Source: Ceratorhiza oryzae-sativae
Lineage: Eukaryota; Basidiomycota; Agaricomycetes; Cantharellales; Ceratobasidiaceae
Reading direction: 5' to 3'
Length of the DNA stretch: 64,000 nt
Assembly (NCBI GenBank): GCA_030998015.1
Contig: JARWMV010000235.1
Location: 1,240,001 to 1,304,000, forward strand
Every line of letters starts with the position of its first letter. Position 1 is the stretch's first letter. The position numbers were made by a program, and so were the translations under genes. This document shows, one piece after another, positions 1 to 10,446 of this stretch. The notes under the pieces are model-generated. The model was not told the DNA's origin and did no database searches. It saw nothing but the letters and a program-made list of their open reading frames with translations.

Positions 1-677
1 ACACACCAGTTCAGTATGCACTTTGCAAAAAGAAACTGCTTGACATGGTTGAAGATTGGGATGACCTCACTATCATTGCTGAAGTGGCTAGGTCAGCTCC
101 TACACAATGGAGAACTATAGTCAACCATGAGGATATTGCAGACTGGTCCACTTATGTGACTAGAATTAAGGAACAAGAAGATTTATTGCAAGATTGGCCT
201 TGCCACATGAACAACCAAGCTACCTATGACACAGTCAAGGAAGTGATCAAAGCTTTAAAGGCTGAAAAGCATCAGAAAAAGCATGGTCATAAAGCTAGTG
301 CTCATGCAGTAAATTCTTCTAACTCTAAATTCAAGTCAAAGCAGCCTGATAAATTCAAAGGCTATAAGAGGCCCTTCCCTCCAGACAATTCTAATGTTTC
401 CAAACATAAGAAAGGGACTCCTAAAGCTAGAGGAATGAGAGGCTGTATTCATTGTGGAAGTCTTATGCATTATGACAAGGAGTGCAAGCATAATAAATCT
501 AATGCTAACAATGTCCAAGTTTATTTTGCTGAAACTATTGAAGCTGAACAAACTGCTTATGCTGAATATGAAGCTGCCTGCAATGATTCTGATCCTGAAT
601 CATCTGAAACTGAGCCATCTGAAGACCAAGAGGAAGAATCTGACTCTTCTAGCTCTTCTTCTGACTCGGATTTTTAA
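1..677 (+). CDS. gag: Gag C-terminal part, partial at the window start
   Basis: The reading frame is open from base 3, so the ATG at 45 is internal and the true start is upstream. Gag forms the particle and binds element RNA. A CCHC zinc knuckle (CIHCGSLMHYDKEC, spacing CX2CX4HX4C) lies at about nt 441-485, after a Lys-rich stretch. The C-terminal tail is acidic and Ser-rich. The frame ends with TAA at 675-677, where the pol frame (-1) is already open from 665. The overlap contains a run of five T before the stop, compatible with -1 slippage or with simple decay. Confidence 0.85.
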   Translation, partial: TPVQYALCKKKLLDMVEDWDDLTIIAEVARSAPTQWRTIVNHEDIADWSTYVTRIKEQEDLLQDWPCHMNNQATYDTVKEVIKALKAEKHQKKHGHKASAHAVNSSNSKFKSKQPDKFKGYKRPFPPDNSNVSKHKKGTPKARGMRGCIHCGSLMHYDKECKHNKSNANNVQVYFAETIEAEQTAYAEYEAACNDSDPESSETEPSEDQEEESDSSSSSSDSDF

Positions 678-3600
678 TTAATTCCCAGCCTTCTGAATCT
701 AATGAGACAGAGGACTTGGGAGTAAATGCAGATGACCAGGATATACAGGCAGTACACAATTATAATGCATTAGCAAATCAAACAATGGCTACCAAATCAT
801 TTTCTATTCAATTATCTACTAGGAATGAGCCTCTTGACCTTAAATCAATCCCTGAGGATAAAACTATTACTCTTAAAAAGGTGATGGAACGTCCTTCAGG
901 AACTCATTTCTTGGGAACTAGACCTACAGTAGCTATGGCTAGGGTAGGGAATGAAGAAGGCTTAACAGAAATTACTGTTGACTCAGGCTCTGATATTACC
1001 CTGATTAGCTATAATTTTCTGACTAGCTTGAAACAACCTCCTAAAGAGAAATCTGGCCAAAAGATAAATCTTATTCAAGTGACTGGTAAAACTAGTATTA
1101 CAGGATATGTAGTATTAGACTTAACCTTCCCTACTAAGGATGGACCTGTAAAGATGCAGGTAGAAGCCTATGTAGTGAAAGGAATGAAAGTACCTTTCAT
1201 TCTGGGTAATGACTTTTCTAACCAATATAGAATCTCTTTAGATCGTCTTTCCTCTCCTAGCAGAATACTCTTTGGCAACTCTGGTAGGTCTGCTGAAGTA
1301 ATTGAATTAGAAACTGAACCAAGATTGGATGAAGCTGGAAATGTATTTCAAGTTTACACTAGACCAGACTTCAAGACAAACCTAGAGAGAAGAGCCTTTC
1401 ACAGGAAAAAATCTTCTAAGAAGAAAGCCTTAAAGAAAGGGCCTGAAGGTGCTACCCCAGTTAAATTAGCTAGGGATGTATTTTTAAAGGCTGAATTCAT
1501 TACACAAGTGCCTATTCTAGTTGAATTCCAGGAAGGACAGCAAGAAGGTTTTATTGAAGGTAGTCTAGAAAGTAATAATGGAACTTGGATGTCATGGAAC
1601 TACAGACAGCATCATCACTCCTGATACTAAGACTATTCAGATACCAACTTTTCTCAGAGGCCAGTGCATTTACCCAAAGGACATGTCATAGGATATATGC
1701 ATGACCCCAAGATTGCATTGGATAAAGAAAAAGATTGCCTGAAGAACTTAGGAAAGCAGGAGAAGCCAAGGCACATCTAATAAATACTCTTATGAAGGAA
1801 GTCAAAGTACCTTCTCCTACTGCTGAAGAGATTGAACTCTCAAAGCAGCCAGAAGGAGGCCCTAAAACTGCTGAACTGCCTGACCCAGAGCCAGTCCCTA
1901 GGGAAAGACTCTTGGCAGAAGTACATTGGGGAGACAATTTGACTCCAGATCAGAAGAAAAGCTTGCAAAAGTGGTGAAAAAAATCTTTGAAGCTTTTGGA
2001 TTAGATGGCAGACTTGGTAATTACCCAGCCAGGGTAGAGATTAATCTCAGACCAGGTACAAAGGAAATTGCTTTAACTCCTTACAGGCCAAGTGAAGAAG
2101 CTAAGGCTGCTATAGACAAGCAAATAGATGATTGGTTGCGCTTAGGTGTAATTGAGGAATCTAAGAGCCCTTGGGGCTTCCCAGTGCTTGTAGTATGGCG
2201 GAATAATAAGCCTCGCTTGTGCATTGATTACAGGAAGCTTAATGCAGTAGCTATACCAGATGAATACCCTCTACCTAGGCAACAAGACATCCTTCATTCA
2301 CTTGAAGGAGCCCAATATCTCAGTACTCTAGATGCTCTAGCAGGCTTTACTCAACTCCAGATAAAGGATGAGGATAGGCCTAAGACAGCATTTAGATGTC
2401 ACAGAGGACACTTTCAATTCAGAAGAATGCCTTTTGGATGGAGAAATGGACCTCCAGTATTCCAAAGGGTTATGACTGATGTTTTGGCCCCATTCTTATG
2501 GATATTTGCTCTAGTATATATAGATGACATTGTGATATACAGCAAGTCATTTGAAGACCACTGTGAGCATCTAGACAAAGTATTAAAGGCCATTGCAGAC
2601 TCTGGATTGACTCTTTCTCCTGGTAAATGCCACCTTGGATATCAATCTCTGCTCCTTTTAGGACAAAAGGTGTCCAGACTTGGCATGTCTACCCATAAGG
2701 AGAAAGTGGAAGGCATTCTACAATTAGAGGAACCTAAGGATATACCTACATTACAAACATTCTTAGGAATGATGACCTACTTTTCAAGTTATATTCCATA
2801 TTATACTTGGATAGTAGCTCCATTATTTAATCTCTTAAAGAAGAGTGTCAAGTGGAAATGGGATAAATTGGAATCCCATGCTTTCAAACTAGCTAAGCTA
2901 GTCCTAGCCAATGCACCAGTTCTCTCTTACCCAATACCAGGGATGCCCTATAGGCTTTATACTGATGCATGTGACTTTGGAATAGCTGCTATCTTACAGC
3001 AAATTCAAACCATGAAACTTAAGGACCTGAAAGGAACTAGAGTTTATGATCAATGTAAGAAAGCTCACCAAGAAGGGTTACCTGTCCCCAGGTTTATTAC
3101 ACCTGACTCCAAAGGAAAGGTCATCCTGACTGGGGGGGCTGATGGTACTGAAACTTTTGACTATGAAGATACTTGGAATGAAGACTTTGAAGAAACTGAA
3201 GTACACATAGAGCGAGTCATTGCCTACTGGTCAAGACTCTCAAATCAGCTGAGACAAGGTACTCAGCCACTGAGAGAGAAGCTCTAGGTGTAAGAGATGG
3301 TCTAGTGAAATTCCACATGTATCTTGAAGGTGCTAAAGTTGTAGTAGTGTCAGATCATGCTGCCCTTAAATGGAGTAAGACTTACCAAACTGTGAACAGA
3401 AGACTATCTGGTTATGGCATAGTAATAGCTGCCTTTCCAGACCTAGTAATAGTTCATAGAGCAGGCAAAGTCCATACTAATGTTGACCCAATCTCTAGAT
3501 TAAGAAGAAGGATCCCTAGACAAGATGGACCTTTAGCAGACTTATCAACCCTCTTACTTTTAACAATGACACTGAAGATGCCTTGAAGAATCTGTACCAA

Positions 3601-5301
3601 GAAATAGGTGTAGACTTTGAGAAGGATTTGCTAGTCCAATCGACTATGCATGCTTTAGCCAATGAAGAAAAGCCTTCCAAAGGTTTTAGGACAAGGTTTA
3701 AGGTAAGAAACAAAGTATATAAAGCTAATGTCTCTCTTGCTACATCAGGTTTGAATGAGCTACACATCAGTATTAATGAATCTGAAGTTAATCGCTTTTA
3801 TGAAGCATACACTAATGATCCCCATTTTGCTGATGTACTCAAGAAGCTGCAAGGTGAGTATGATCATCTAAATCCACCCTACAAACAATACAGGATTGGA
3901 GAAAATGGTCTTATTTACTTTTGCAGAGATGACAATTACAAGCTGTGTGTCCCTAAAGACTTACAGAAGGAAGTAGTAGCTGAAATACATGACTCTCTTC
4001 AAGAAGGAGCTCATGCTGGCTACCATAGGACCTACAAAAAGTAGCTTCTACCTACTACTGGCCTAAGATGGTACAAGTCATTAAGGAATATGTGCGCACT
4101 TGTGATATTTGTCAAAAGGCTAAGCCTAAAAGACATGGACAAAGAGGTTTTCTTCAATCTATTCCAATTCCTAGTCAGCCTTTTGAAGTAGTAACCATGG
4201 ATTTTATAATGGATCTTCCTCCTAGCAATGGATTTAATGCCATACTAACTATAGTTGATAAATTGACTAAGTATGCACACTTTATCCCTTGCAATACTTC
4301 TATCAATGAGGAAGAGACTGCCAAACTATTCCATGCATATATGGACCAAGTATGGTCTTCCAAGACAGGTTATTACTGACAGAGACTCTAGATGGACAGG
4401 AGCCTTTTGGGAACACTTAACCTCTTTGGTTGGCATTCAGAGATCGCTTACTACAGCTTATCACCCACAAGCTGATGGACAGAGTGAGATTATGAACCAA
4501 ACCTTAGAGATTGCCTTAAGAGCTTTTGTCTTTCCTTCAATGGACAATTGGAGTGACCTCCTAAATGATTTTAGCTTTGCTTACAACACCATGGAGCATA
4601 CATCTACAGGATTTACACCTTCTTATCTTCTTTTAGGATTTGAACCACTTCGACCCTCAGATTTACTCACTTCTACTGGTAAAGCTTTAGCCAGACCCTC
4701 TGTAGAAGATCCTAAAGCTGTGAACTTCAATGAGATGATGAAAGCTATTCGCTCTCAAGCTCAGGATGCCTTGAAATTGGCTCAGGTTCACATGGAGGAT
4801 CAATACAACAAGAACCATAGTTATCTTGATCTACAGGAAGGAGATTTGGTCATGCTGAATCCACATTCCCTGAACCTGCTGAGAAATCAGAAGGGAAAAG
4901 GAAGGAAACTCCAGATGAAGTATGATGGTCCCTTTGAAGTTCTAGAGAAGCTTTCAGATGTAACTTATCGCATCAAGATTCCAGCCAGCTACAAGATTCA
5001 CCCTGTGATTAATATAGCTCATCTGGAACCTTATCATAGAGATAAAGATGGTACAGACCGTCCCAAGAAACATCTGAATAGATCTGACTTTGACAAGGAA
5101 CCTGAATGGGAAGTGGAAGAGATTCTGGATGAAAAGATGATCAAGAAAGGACAGAGAAAACAGCGTCGATATCTTACAAGATTTGTGGGTTATCCACCTG
5201 AATGGGATGAATGGTTATCCAGGCAGCAGTTGACAAATGCTCCCAGGATACTCAAGGAATGGGAACTTAAGCAACGCCTCAAGACATCTAAGAAGTCTTA
5301 A
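665..5301 (+). pseudogene. pol: Pol polyprotein (PR-RT-RNase H-IN-chromodomain), frame-broken
   Basis: Domains occur in the standard Ty3/gypsy order. The aspartic protease shows DSGSDITLIS near 980. Reverse transcriptase has CIDYRKLN at about 2220 and YIDD at about 2516-2527. RNase H has YTDACDFG near 2957. Integrase shows an HHCC-type region at about 4000-4130, D at TMDFIMDLP, D at VITDRDSRW and E at ADGQSEIMNQ. A chromodomain (WEVEEILDE to GYPPEWDEW) closes the protein. The code switches frame near 1624, 1735-1970, 3290, 3583, 4044 and 4350, which points to small indels. Chromodomains of this type direct integration to modified chromatin. The copy cannot make a full polyprotein unless these are assembly errors. 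Confidence 0.9.
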
Positions 5302-5377
5302 CCCTTTCCTGAAAATCATTCCAAGAACAACACGTGATTTCTCTGTTGTTTGTTTACTGACAAAGTCATTTTGTAGA

Positions 5378-5383
5378 TATAAA
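5378..5383 (+). promoter_or_regulatory. TATA-like box ahead of accessory gene A
   Basis: TATAAA stands 38 bp upstream of the ATG at 5421, after the pol stop. The leader would be very short, so it may be fortuitous. The ATG context (accaaccATGG) is good. Confidence 0.35.
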
Positions 5384-5420
5384 TCGGCTAGCATTTACCA
5401 CTGGAAACACCACACCAACC

Positions 5421-5876
5421 ATGGCCAACTCATCATCTCATTGCTGTTCTCTCCCCATTGCTCTCATGGTTTTTGCCATCCTTTACTACCTCTACAGTCT
5501 AGGAGAAGACTTTATATGGGTCGCACCTGGACAAAAGGTGGTAATGGAGTACTCCAACCTGGAGCGCACCATCACTGTGACTGGCAGAGTGGTGATCTCT
5601 CTGCCATACAAGCTGGTGTACTTCAGCAGGCAGAGGACCCTCTGGACTGTTAAGCCAGCCAACATCCTTTCCATTGCCTTGGTAAGGAATCACAGGCAGT
5701 ATAGTCCCTACAGGGGTCCAGGAACAGAGGCATGCCCTCTGAGCTATTTATCCTGCCAGACCATCCATACTGTAAGTCCAAAATCTATTTACTGGGTTTA
5801 AGGCTTATGGTCCTGGACAGATCAAATGCAAGGGATGGAGCGACAGCAATACTTAGGATCTTTTCTACAGCTGTAG
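5421..5876 (+). CDS. Retroelement accessory gene A: small protein with one membrane segment (spliced, predicted)
   Basis: I do not recognise this family. Splicing of 5682-5713 and 5772-5820 (both GT...CAG) joins three exons with consistent phase into 124 residues. The N-terminus has a hydrophobic helix (LPIALMVFAILYYLYSL, residues about 11-27), followed by a mixed domain rich in beta-prone residues (VAPGQKVVMEYS, VTGRVVISLPYK). Without splicing the first frame still runs to 5801. It lies just after pol, the position that env-like genes take in some LTR elements, but nothing in it proves an envelope function. The 32-nt first intron is unusually short, so the exon model is tentative. Confidence 0.5.
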
Positions 5877-6336
5877 ATAAGATTAACCAAGCTTGGTAAG
5901 TCAGATCTTTCCTGATCATCTTATCAAGTCCACTGATCTATTTGGATCGATCACATCTAGTCCCCATCAAGAAACTTTTTCCCCTTAACTCCCTTTAAGT
6001 CTTGTACCAGAACTTTCTGTATATAGATTTAAAGTATAAAGTTGTCTGATCCCCTAAGCGATCATCAGAATGAGTCACTGCAAAGTAATCTCAGTTGACT
6101 GCTTGGACCGATCACCAACTGTAAGGTTTAAGGACTAGATAAGAAAGATCTGGAAGGATCAGCATGTGATAACTGTACAGATAACAGCAGAGCGCACTCT
6201 ATTTGGCCAGTTACAAGCTTCTTTATTTGGAGTAAGCTTCCTATTGGCAACTGGATGTGAAATACATGCAGTATAAGATTTTTGTGTCGTCTCTAAGGTA
6301 CTACAGCTGTATACTGCACAGTTTTACCCTCTAAAC
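5877..6336 (+). other. Non-coding stretch inside the retroelement
   Basis: No coding signal was seen between accessory genes A and B. Repeated GATC-containing words (for example around 5910-5950 and 6110-6160) and a TATA-like run near 6270 (cagtataaga) suggest a spacer that could hold the promoter of gene B. Confidence 0.4.
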
Positions 6337-7168
6337 ATGTCTGACTACTCAATTGAACGTCCCCAGACTCCCAGCACCATCTGGACATTCTGGAGCGTCG
6401 CTTTATGGGCCTCAGATGGGAACGCACTAGGGTGCGATCTCAAAACAGGCAGAATAGGCGACAATCTAGAAGGGAGGGCATTGAGCCTGCCCCAGATGTT
6501 CCCTTCCAGTGTACCCCAATCCAGCTCCCTCTGCCCTTATCCTCCACTTCCAACTTATCCATTGGAAGCTCCCAGTCAAGGCCCTCATTTCGAGATTGGA
6601 TGGCCAACTCCTCCCTCTCCAGGGTTGGAGCCAACCCCATTTGATCTGGTTTGATGCATGGATGGGGCAGAAGAGATGAAAGGCCTGTGCCTCCCCCAAG
6701 GAGCATAAGCCCTGTCAATTATGAGGAGTTCCTGGAGAGGATGGACTGGTAAGTTCTTGACTTCGATTGAGTCAAGATCTAAAGCTGATCTGTCTAGGGA
6801 TTATGCACATCGGCCCCATGAGGCTTCCAGAGAGCCTTCCATACTCTCTGAAGCACCTACTGATGGGGAATATGAGTCAGGAGGAGAGCTTCCTGAATAT
6901 CAGTGAGTTTGCTTCTCTTGAGTCAAGATCTAAAGTTGACTTGTTTAGACTTGCTTACCCTCCTTCCCCTTCTCCTGAGTACCAGCCAGAATCACCATCT
7001 GACTCTCTTTCTGATGGAACTGAGTCATCTGGTGACCTTCTGGTGATGGAGTTAGCCTTGGAAAGTAGGGTACAGGAGTTGAATAGGGAACTAGTGGAAG
7101 AAGTAGGGAACCTCAGAGCTGCACAAAGACGTCTGAGGGATATCATGGAGACTCATGACATGTACTAG
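6337..7168 (+). CDS. Retroelement accessory gene B: charged, coiled-coil C-terminus (spliced, slightly broken)
   Basis: Family not recognised. The ATG at 6337 opens MSDYSIERPQTPST. A one-base shift near 6378 would join it to the frame HLDILERRFMGLRWER, which is Arg-rich. An in-frame TGA lies at 6642-6644. Introns at 6749-6797 and 6903-6948 have GT-AG ends and consistent phase. The last exon reads to 7168 and is Ser/Pro/acidic, then strongly helical (MELALESRVQELNRELVEEV), a likely coiled coil. The two introns share about 30 nearly identical bases at their 3' ends although the flanking exons do not match. The gene is sense to pol, so splicing must not affect the genomic RNA. Confidence 0.5.
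6749..6797 (+). repeat. Intron 1 of accessory gene B, related to intron 2
   Basis: GTAAGT...TAG intron of 49 nt. From TTGAGTCAAGATCTAAAG to the acceptor it matches intron 2 (6903-6948) except for four C/T differences. Confidence 0.6.
6903..6948 (+). repeat. Intron 2 of accessory gene B, related to intron 1
   Basis: GTGAGT...TAG intron of 46 nt, whose 3' two-thirds is nearly identical to that of intron 1 (6749-6797). The exon sequence on either side shows no such similarity. Confidence 0.6.
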
Positions 7169-7270
7169 TTTAGTTTGCTTGGAATTTATGCTATTGTCCC
7201 CCAATTCCACTTGTGTGAACTTAAGGGGCAATCCTATGATTCCAAAGAGCAAAGCAAGACGACTCTGGGC

Positions 7271-7277
7271 TATAAAA
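7271..7277 (+). promoter_or_regulatory. TATA box ahead of accessory gene C
   Basis: TATAAAA lies 97 bp before the ATG at 7368, followed by a pyrimidine-rich leader. This is the best promoter-like context among the three accessory genes. Confidence 0.55.
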
Positions 7278-7367
7278 ACAGCCTTGGAGAGCCCTCTCTC
7301 TTCAGTGGTTCAACACCCTACCAGCTCTTAAGCACTTTTTCACCCACTATCTCTCTATTCTTGCACC

Positions 7368-8506
7368 ATGCAGTCCCCTCCTATGATGCTCAATGAGGAG
7401 CAAGCCAAGGCAGTAGCAGATTCAATTCTGCTGTCCAAGTACTTTGCTTGCCTGGCAGCCTCTATGCGCATGGGGGAAGGGCTATATGCCTCCAGTACTT
7501 CCATCTTGGAACAAAAGTTCAGGGATGGCATTGAAATTTACTACAGTTTCAATGAGGACTGGGGCACTGATGGATGGTATGTGCATGATCAAGTAGCCCA
7601 TGCCTTGGTAGATGCACTTCTCCAAGTGCGAGATGCAGTGGGAACTTACTTGCAGAATGGGACTTTGGAAGAGGCCTACAGGTCTCATAACTTTTCAGTG
7701 GATTCACCTCTATATGCACGCTTCAGGGAAGCAGGAATTGCTTTCCCTATAGAGCCAATAACAGGCTTCACTGCTTGGGACTGGCAGAATCCTTTTGAAT
7801 CTCTTCCTGCCCTTATTTCTGAAGTGGTTCGATTGCAGATTTGGGCCTTACAGATGGTTTGCAGCCTGCGCTGTCTGGCTATGTATGATGGTAGGGACAA
7901 GACATCTGTCCTCCCTCCTTTCCCTTGTGCCATGATAGCTGCAGGAAAGGATTGTTTCCATCTATATCGCTCTATATTCTGCAAGAAGGGATGGCTGGAG
8001 CCCAATAAGTCTGGAGTTCCTAAGACTTGGGGAGATGATATGGTAAGCCCAATCCTACTACCCTTGGGTTAGAAGCTGACAACCAAGGAACAGCATGTCT
8101 ACTTCACTCTGAGGCAGCAATTGTCTGCCAAGAAGTTTTACCAGTTCCTGACAAGCAAGATGGAACAATTGGCTGCTGCTGCAGGGCCCAAAACTGTCCC
8201 TTGGTATGCTTAAAATCCTAGTAAATGGAAGTAGCATATCCAGCTAACCAAATGGGTTACAGGTCTTCCAACCCCAAGGATACAGGGGTGACAGATGGTC
8301 GCCCTAGGGTTCATTTTGAAAATGAAGCTGGACCATCCCAATCTGTCTCTCTCTCTGAAGCTGATCCTGAGGCTAAAGAGTCAGATGAGGAGTCCTTCAC
8401 TGTGTCTGGTGCCTCCACTCCTTCTGAACCAGCTGAACCAAGCCAGTTGGAAGAAAGGGAGTACATTTACATCAGCTCTGATGATGAGGGATATGATTCT
8501 CTCTAA
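7368..8506 (+). CDS. Retroelement accessory gene C: 349-residue protein of unknown function (spliced)
   Basis: Exons 7368-8042, 8073-8203 and 8263-8506 join in phase to 349 residues. The second intron (8204-8262) has GTATGC, a GCTAAC branch site and a TACAG acceptor. The first is only 30 nt. The N-terminal 225 residues form a well-composed globular domain (for example YYSFNEDWGTDGWYVHDQ, TAFTAWDW-like aromatic stretches, Cys pairs near residues 165-190). The C-terminus is Ser/Glu-rich and ends in an acidic segment (YIYISSDDEGYDSL). There is no internal stop, so this is the best-preserved gene of the element. No homology is claimed. It could be a captured host gene or a structural or regulatory factor of the element. 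Confidence 0.6.
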
Positions 8507-8527
8507 TGTGAGTTGACATACCAGACT

Positions 8528-8537
8528 GGGGGGGCTA
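8528..8537 (+). other. Polypurine tract at the 3' LTR
   Basis: A run of seven G (GGGGGGG at 8528-8534, then CTA) abuts the LTR start TGTTATGG, the usual place of plus-strand priming. It ties LTR 8538-9840 to the element on its left. Confidence 0.65.
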
Positions 8538-9840
8538 TGTTATGGATCACTAACATTTTCTATTATTTTAGTCTGCTCTGCCAACAAGCGATGCCTCTGT
8601 AATTAAATTGTGAAATACTCGAATTTGTATGCGCTCTGAATTGTACTATTTTCTGTTTCATTAAATAGTACAAAATTCCCGCTCTCCAACGCATATTTTA
8701 TTAAGTTTTTACGATAAGATCTCAGAGAGATACAGAGGTTGCGATATTTCCTCTTATCAGGAGATATTGATTACAACATCGCACCGCTCATATCTCGGCA
8801 ACCGCTTACGCTATCAAAGCGATCTTGTGCTCTATCGATAGCCAATCTTCGGCGGTATCTGCTGCCCGAAGATCGTCGCGATCCACCGGATCCTCGCGCC
8901 GGAATGGCCCGAAGATCATTAGAATCTTACTGGACCATCAATCAAGATCTAATGACTCCAGTGAGTCAGGAGAGCTTCCCAAATTGATCCAGAAGCTTCT
9001 CTGACTCACTTTATGACTCACTGAGATGTAGCCTCCATTCATTACATGTATATACTATGATAATATGATCTACAAGCCAATAGCAGGTCTCAGATGCATC
9101 AATGCCTTCGATCCACACCCTGTCTTTACTCTTTTATCCTATACTGGGCTAGGGTGTACCCCAAGTATAGCAGTACCCTCTTTTGATGATCGCACTGGCA
9201 TGCATGTATCTATTTGGCTCTGGAATGCCCTCCTCAGGGTATAAAAGGACCTCCTCTGAGGCCCTTCCAGACCACCTCCCTTCACTACTCAACCCAGACC
9301 GGTTATTGGTTTCTTTTCTCTTTCTATTTCTCTTGTCTGTGTGTGATTTCTTATATAACTAGTACTGAGGAATAAAGTACCATATTAGTTATATACTGTC
9401 TGATCATTGTATCTTATATACAGAGATATATAAGGATACAATATTGCCTGATTGAGCGTGACATTAAGTACCAGCTATTAGAGGAAATCTAAGTACCTGT
9501 AGCTGAGGAAGTACACGCATTAGGCAGCCCACCATCTATCCTATAAGCTATCGCTTAAGCCTAGTATTAAGATTAGTATCAGTTAGTCCAAGCAACTAGG
9601 GCTGAACTACATTTAAGATATCTAAGGGAACCTGACCATAGTAGTCTTGCTCTTTATACCTATAAATTAGTCAGTTTACACTGTGAAAGATTAAGACTAC
9701 CTTGAGTGTTACTTGATTGCATTGCAACTACTTTGAGCCTTCTTACTCTAGTCTAAGAAGTATTGAGTACAATTAGTGTATACTAACATATCTACATTTG
9801 CTTAAGCTCTAGATATTCAAGTGTACCCTGACCTGTAACA
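8538..9840 (+). repeat. LTR family 1, copy 1 (3' LTR of the first element)
   Basis: The 1303-bp repeat runs from TGTTATGGATC to CCTGTAACA, with short inverted ends TGTTA/TAACA. It is repeated at 11586-12890 (plus) and 16733-18018 (minus). TATAAAA at 9240-9246 and AATAAA at 9371-9376 mark the expected promoter and polyadenylation signals of the U3 and R regions. This copy keeps a CpG-dense stretch (about 8765-8915) that is lost in copy 2. An 82-codon frame at 8739-8987 is shared with copy 3 but is probably not a gene. Confidence 0.9.
9240..9246 (+). promoter_or_regulatory. LTR TATA box (family 1)
   Basis: TATAAAA within the LTR, conserved at 12288-12294 in copy 2 and as the reverse complement in copy 3 (about 17325-17335). 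AATAAA follows about 130 bp downstream. Confidence 0.65.
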
Positions 9841-9975
9841 CTTGGCTATGACAAGCAACAATGGTTAACCTATGATGACCTGGTGAACGCACCAGAACTC
9901 ATCACTGACTATGTCAAGTTGCACCCAAAGGCACCCCAGGACCCCCGTGCCTTGAAGGGGGGAAGTGTCATGAAC
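9841..9975 (+). pseudogene. Chromodomain tail of a second gypsy element's pol
   Basis: The frame GYDKQQWLTYDDLVNAPEL continues to a TGA at 9973-9975. It matches the layout of the chromodomain end in the first element (GYPPEWDEWLSRQQLTNAP). It starts directly at the right edge of LTR copy 1, showing that the first element inserted into this one. A G-rich purine run (9957-9966) overlaps the end and leads into a new LTR. Confidence 0.7.
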
Positions 9976-10446
9976 TGACACGCATATATCCACTCTATAA
10001 TATTTTCTTGATTTACTACATTTTATGAGATCATCTTCAAAACATACTTGCCTTTTATGGTATATCTGTGTCATGTGACTCAGGGAATGTTCCAGACTGG
10101 TAACCAAGATGTATTTCAACTCCAATGTGAAATGCCGCAGTTCCGCAGTCGCTTCTACTGCTTCTATCTCTTATCTGTTGTGACTCACTGTACAGACTTG
10201 TTTGTTATGATGTGGCTTGTACTATGTATATAAACCAGGTCAAGTTTGCAGAGGACTCCTCAAGAACTTGGCCTCTTGTCAAATACAAGTTCTTTTCTTT
10301 TCCTTACTCTTTTCCTTGTCGCCTGACTTGTTGTTGTCAACACTTGGGAACTTTTGTTCTTTCTCTTTCTAGGAGTTGCTGCCAATTTGCCTGCCAGAGC
10401 CTGTTGCTTGTGTCCAACCCCATCTTCAGTCTTAAGTATTGGCTAC
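9967..10446 (+). repeat. Putative 3' LTR of the second gypsy element
   Basis: It begins TGTCATGAACTGACACG right after a purine tract, the place where a 3' LTR is expected. It contains TATA-like GTATATAAACC near 10226 and a pyrimidine-rich stretch afterwards. The right end (GGCTACA, 10446) is a guess based on the TG...CA rule. Only one copy is in the window, so the limits cannot be confirmed. Confidence 0.45.

Larger units (their letters stand above)
1..9840 (+). mobile_element. Ty3/gypsy chromovirus-like LTR retrotransposon, 5' end outside window
   Basis: The element reads gag, protease, reverse transcriptase, RNase H, integrase and chromodomain on the plus strand, then three small spliced genes, a G-rich polypurine tract at about 8528-8537 and a 3' LTR (8538-9840) with TGTTA...TAACA ends. 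The 5' LTR is not in the window. Pol is broken by several single-base frame changes, so the copy is inactive. The 3.2 kb between the pol stop (5301) and the polypurine tract is far longer than usual. The sequence just right of the LTR is chromodomain code from a different gypsy element, so this copy inserted into an older one. The target duplication cannot be tested because the left end is missing. Confidence 0.9.

Noticed and set aside
8533..9848. Target duplication around LTR copy 1
   Set aside because: GGCTA occurs on the left and again 3 bp inside the right flank, but it does not abut the LTR, and the left edge of the element is outside the window.
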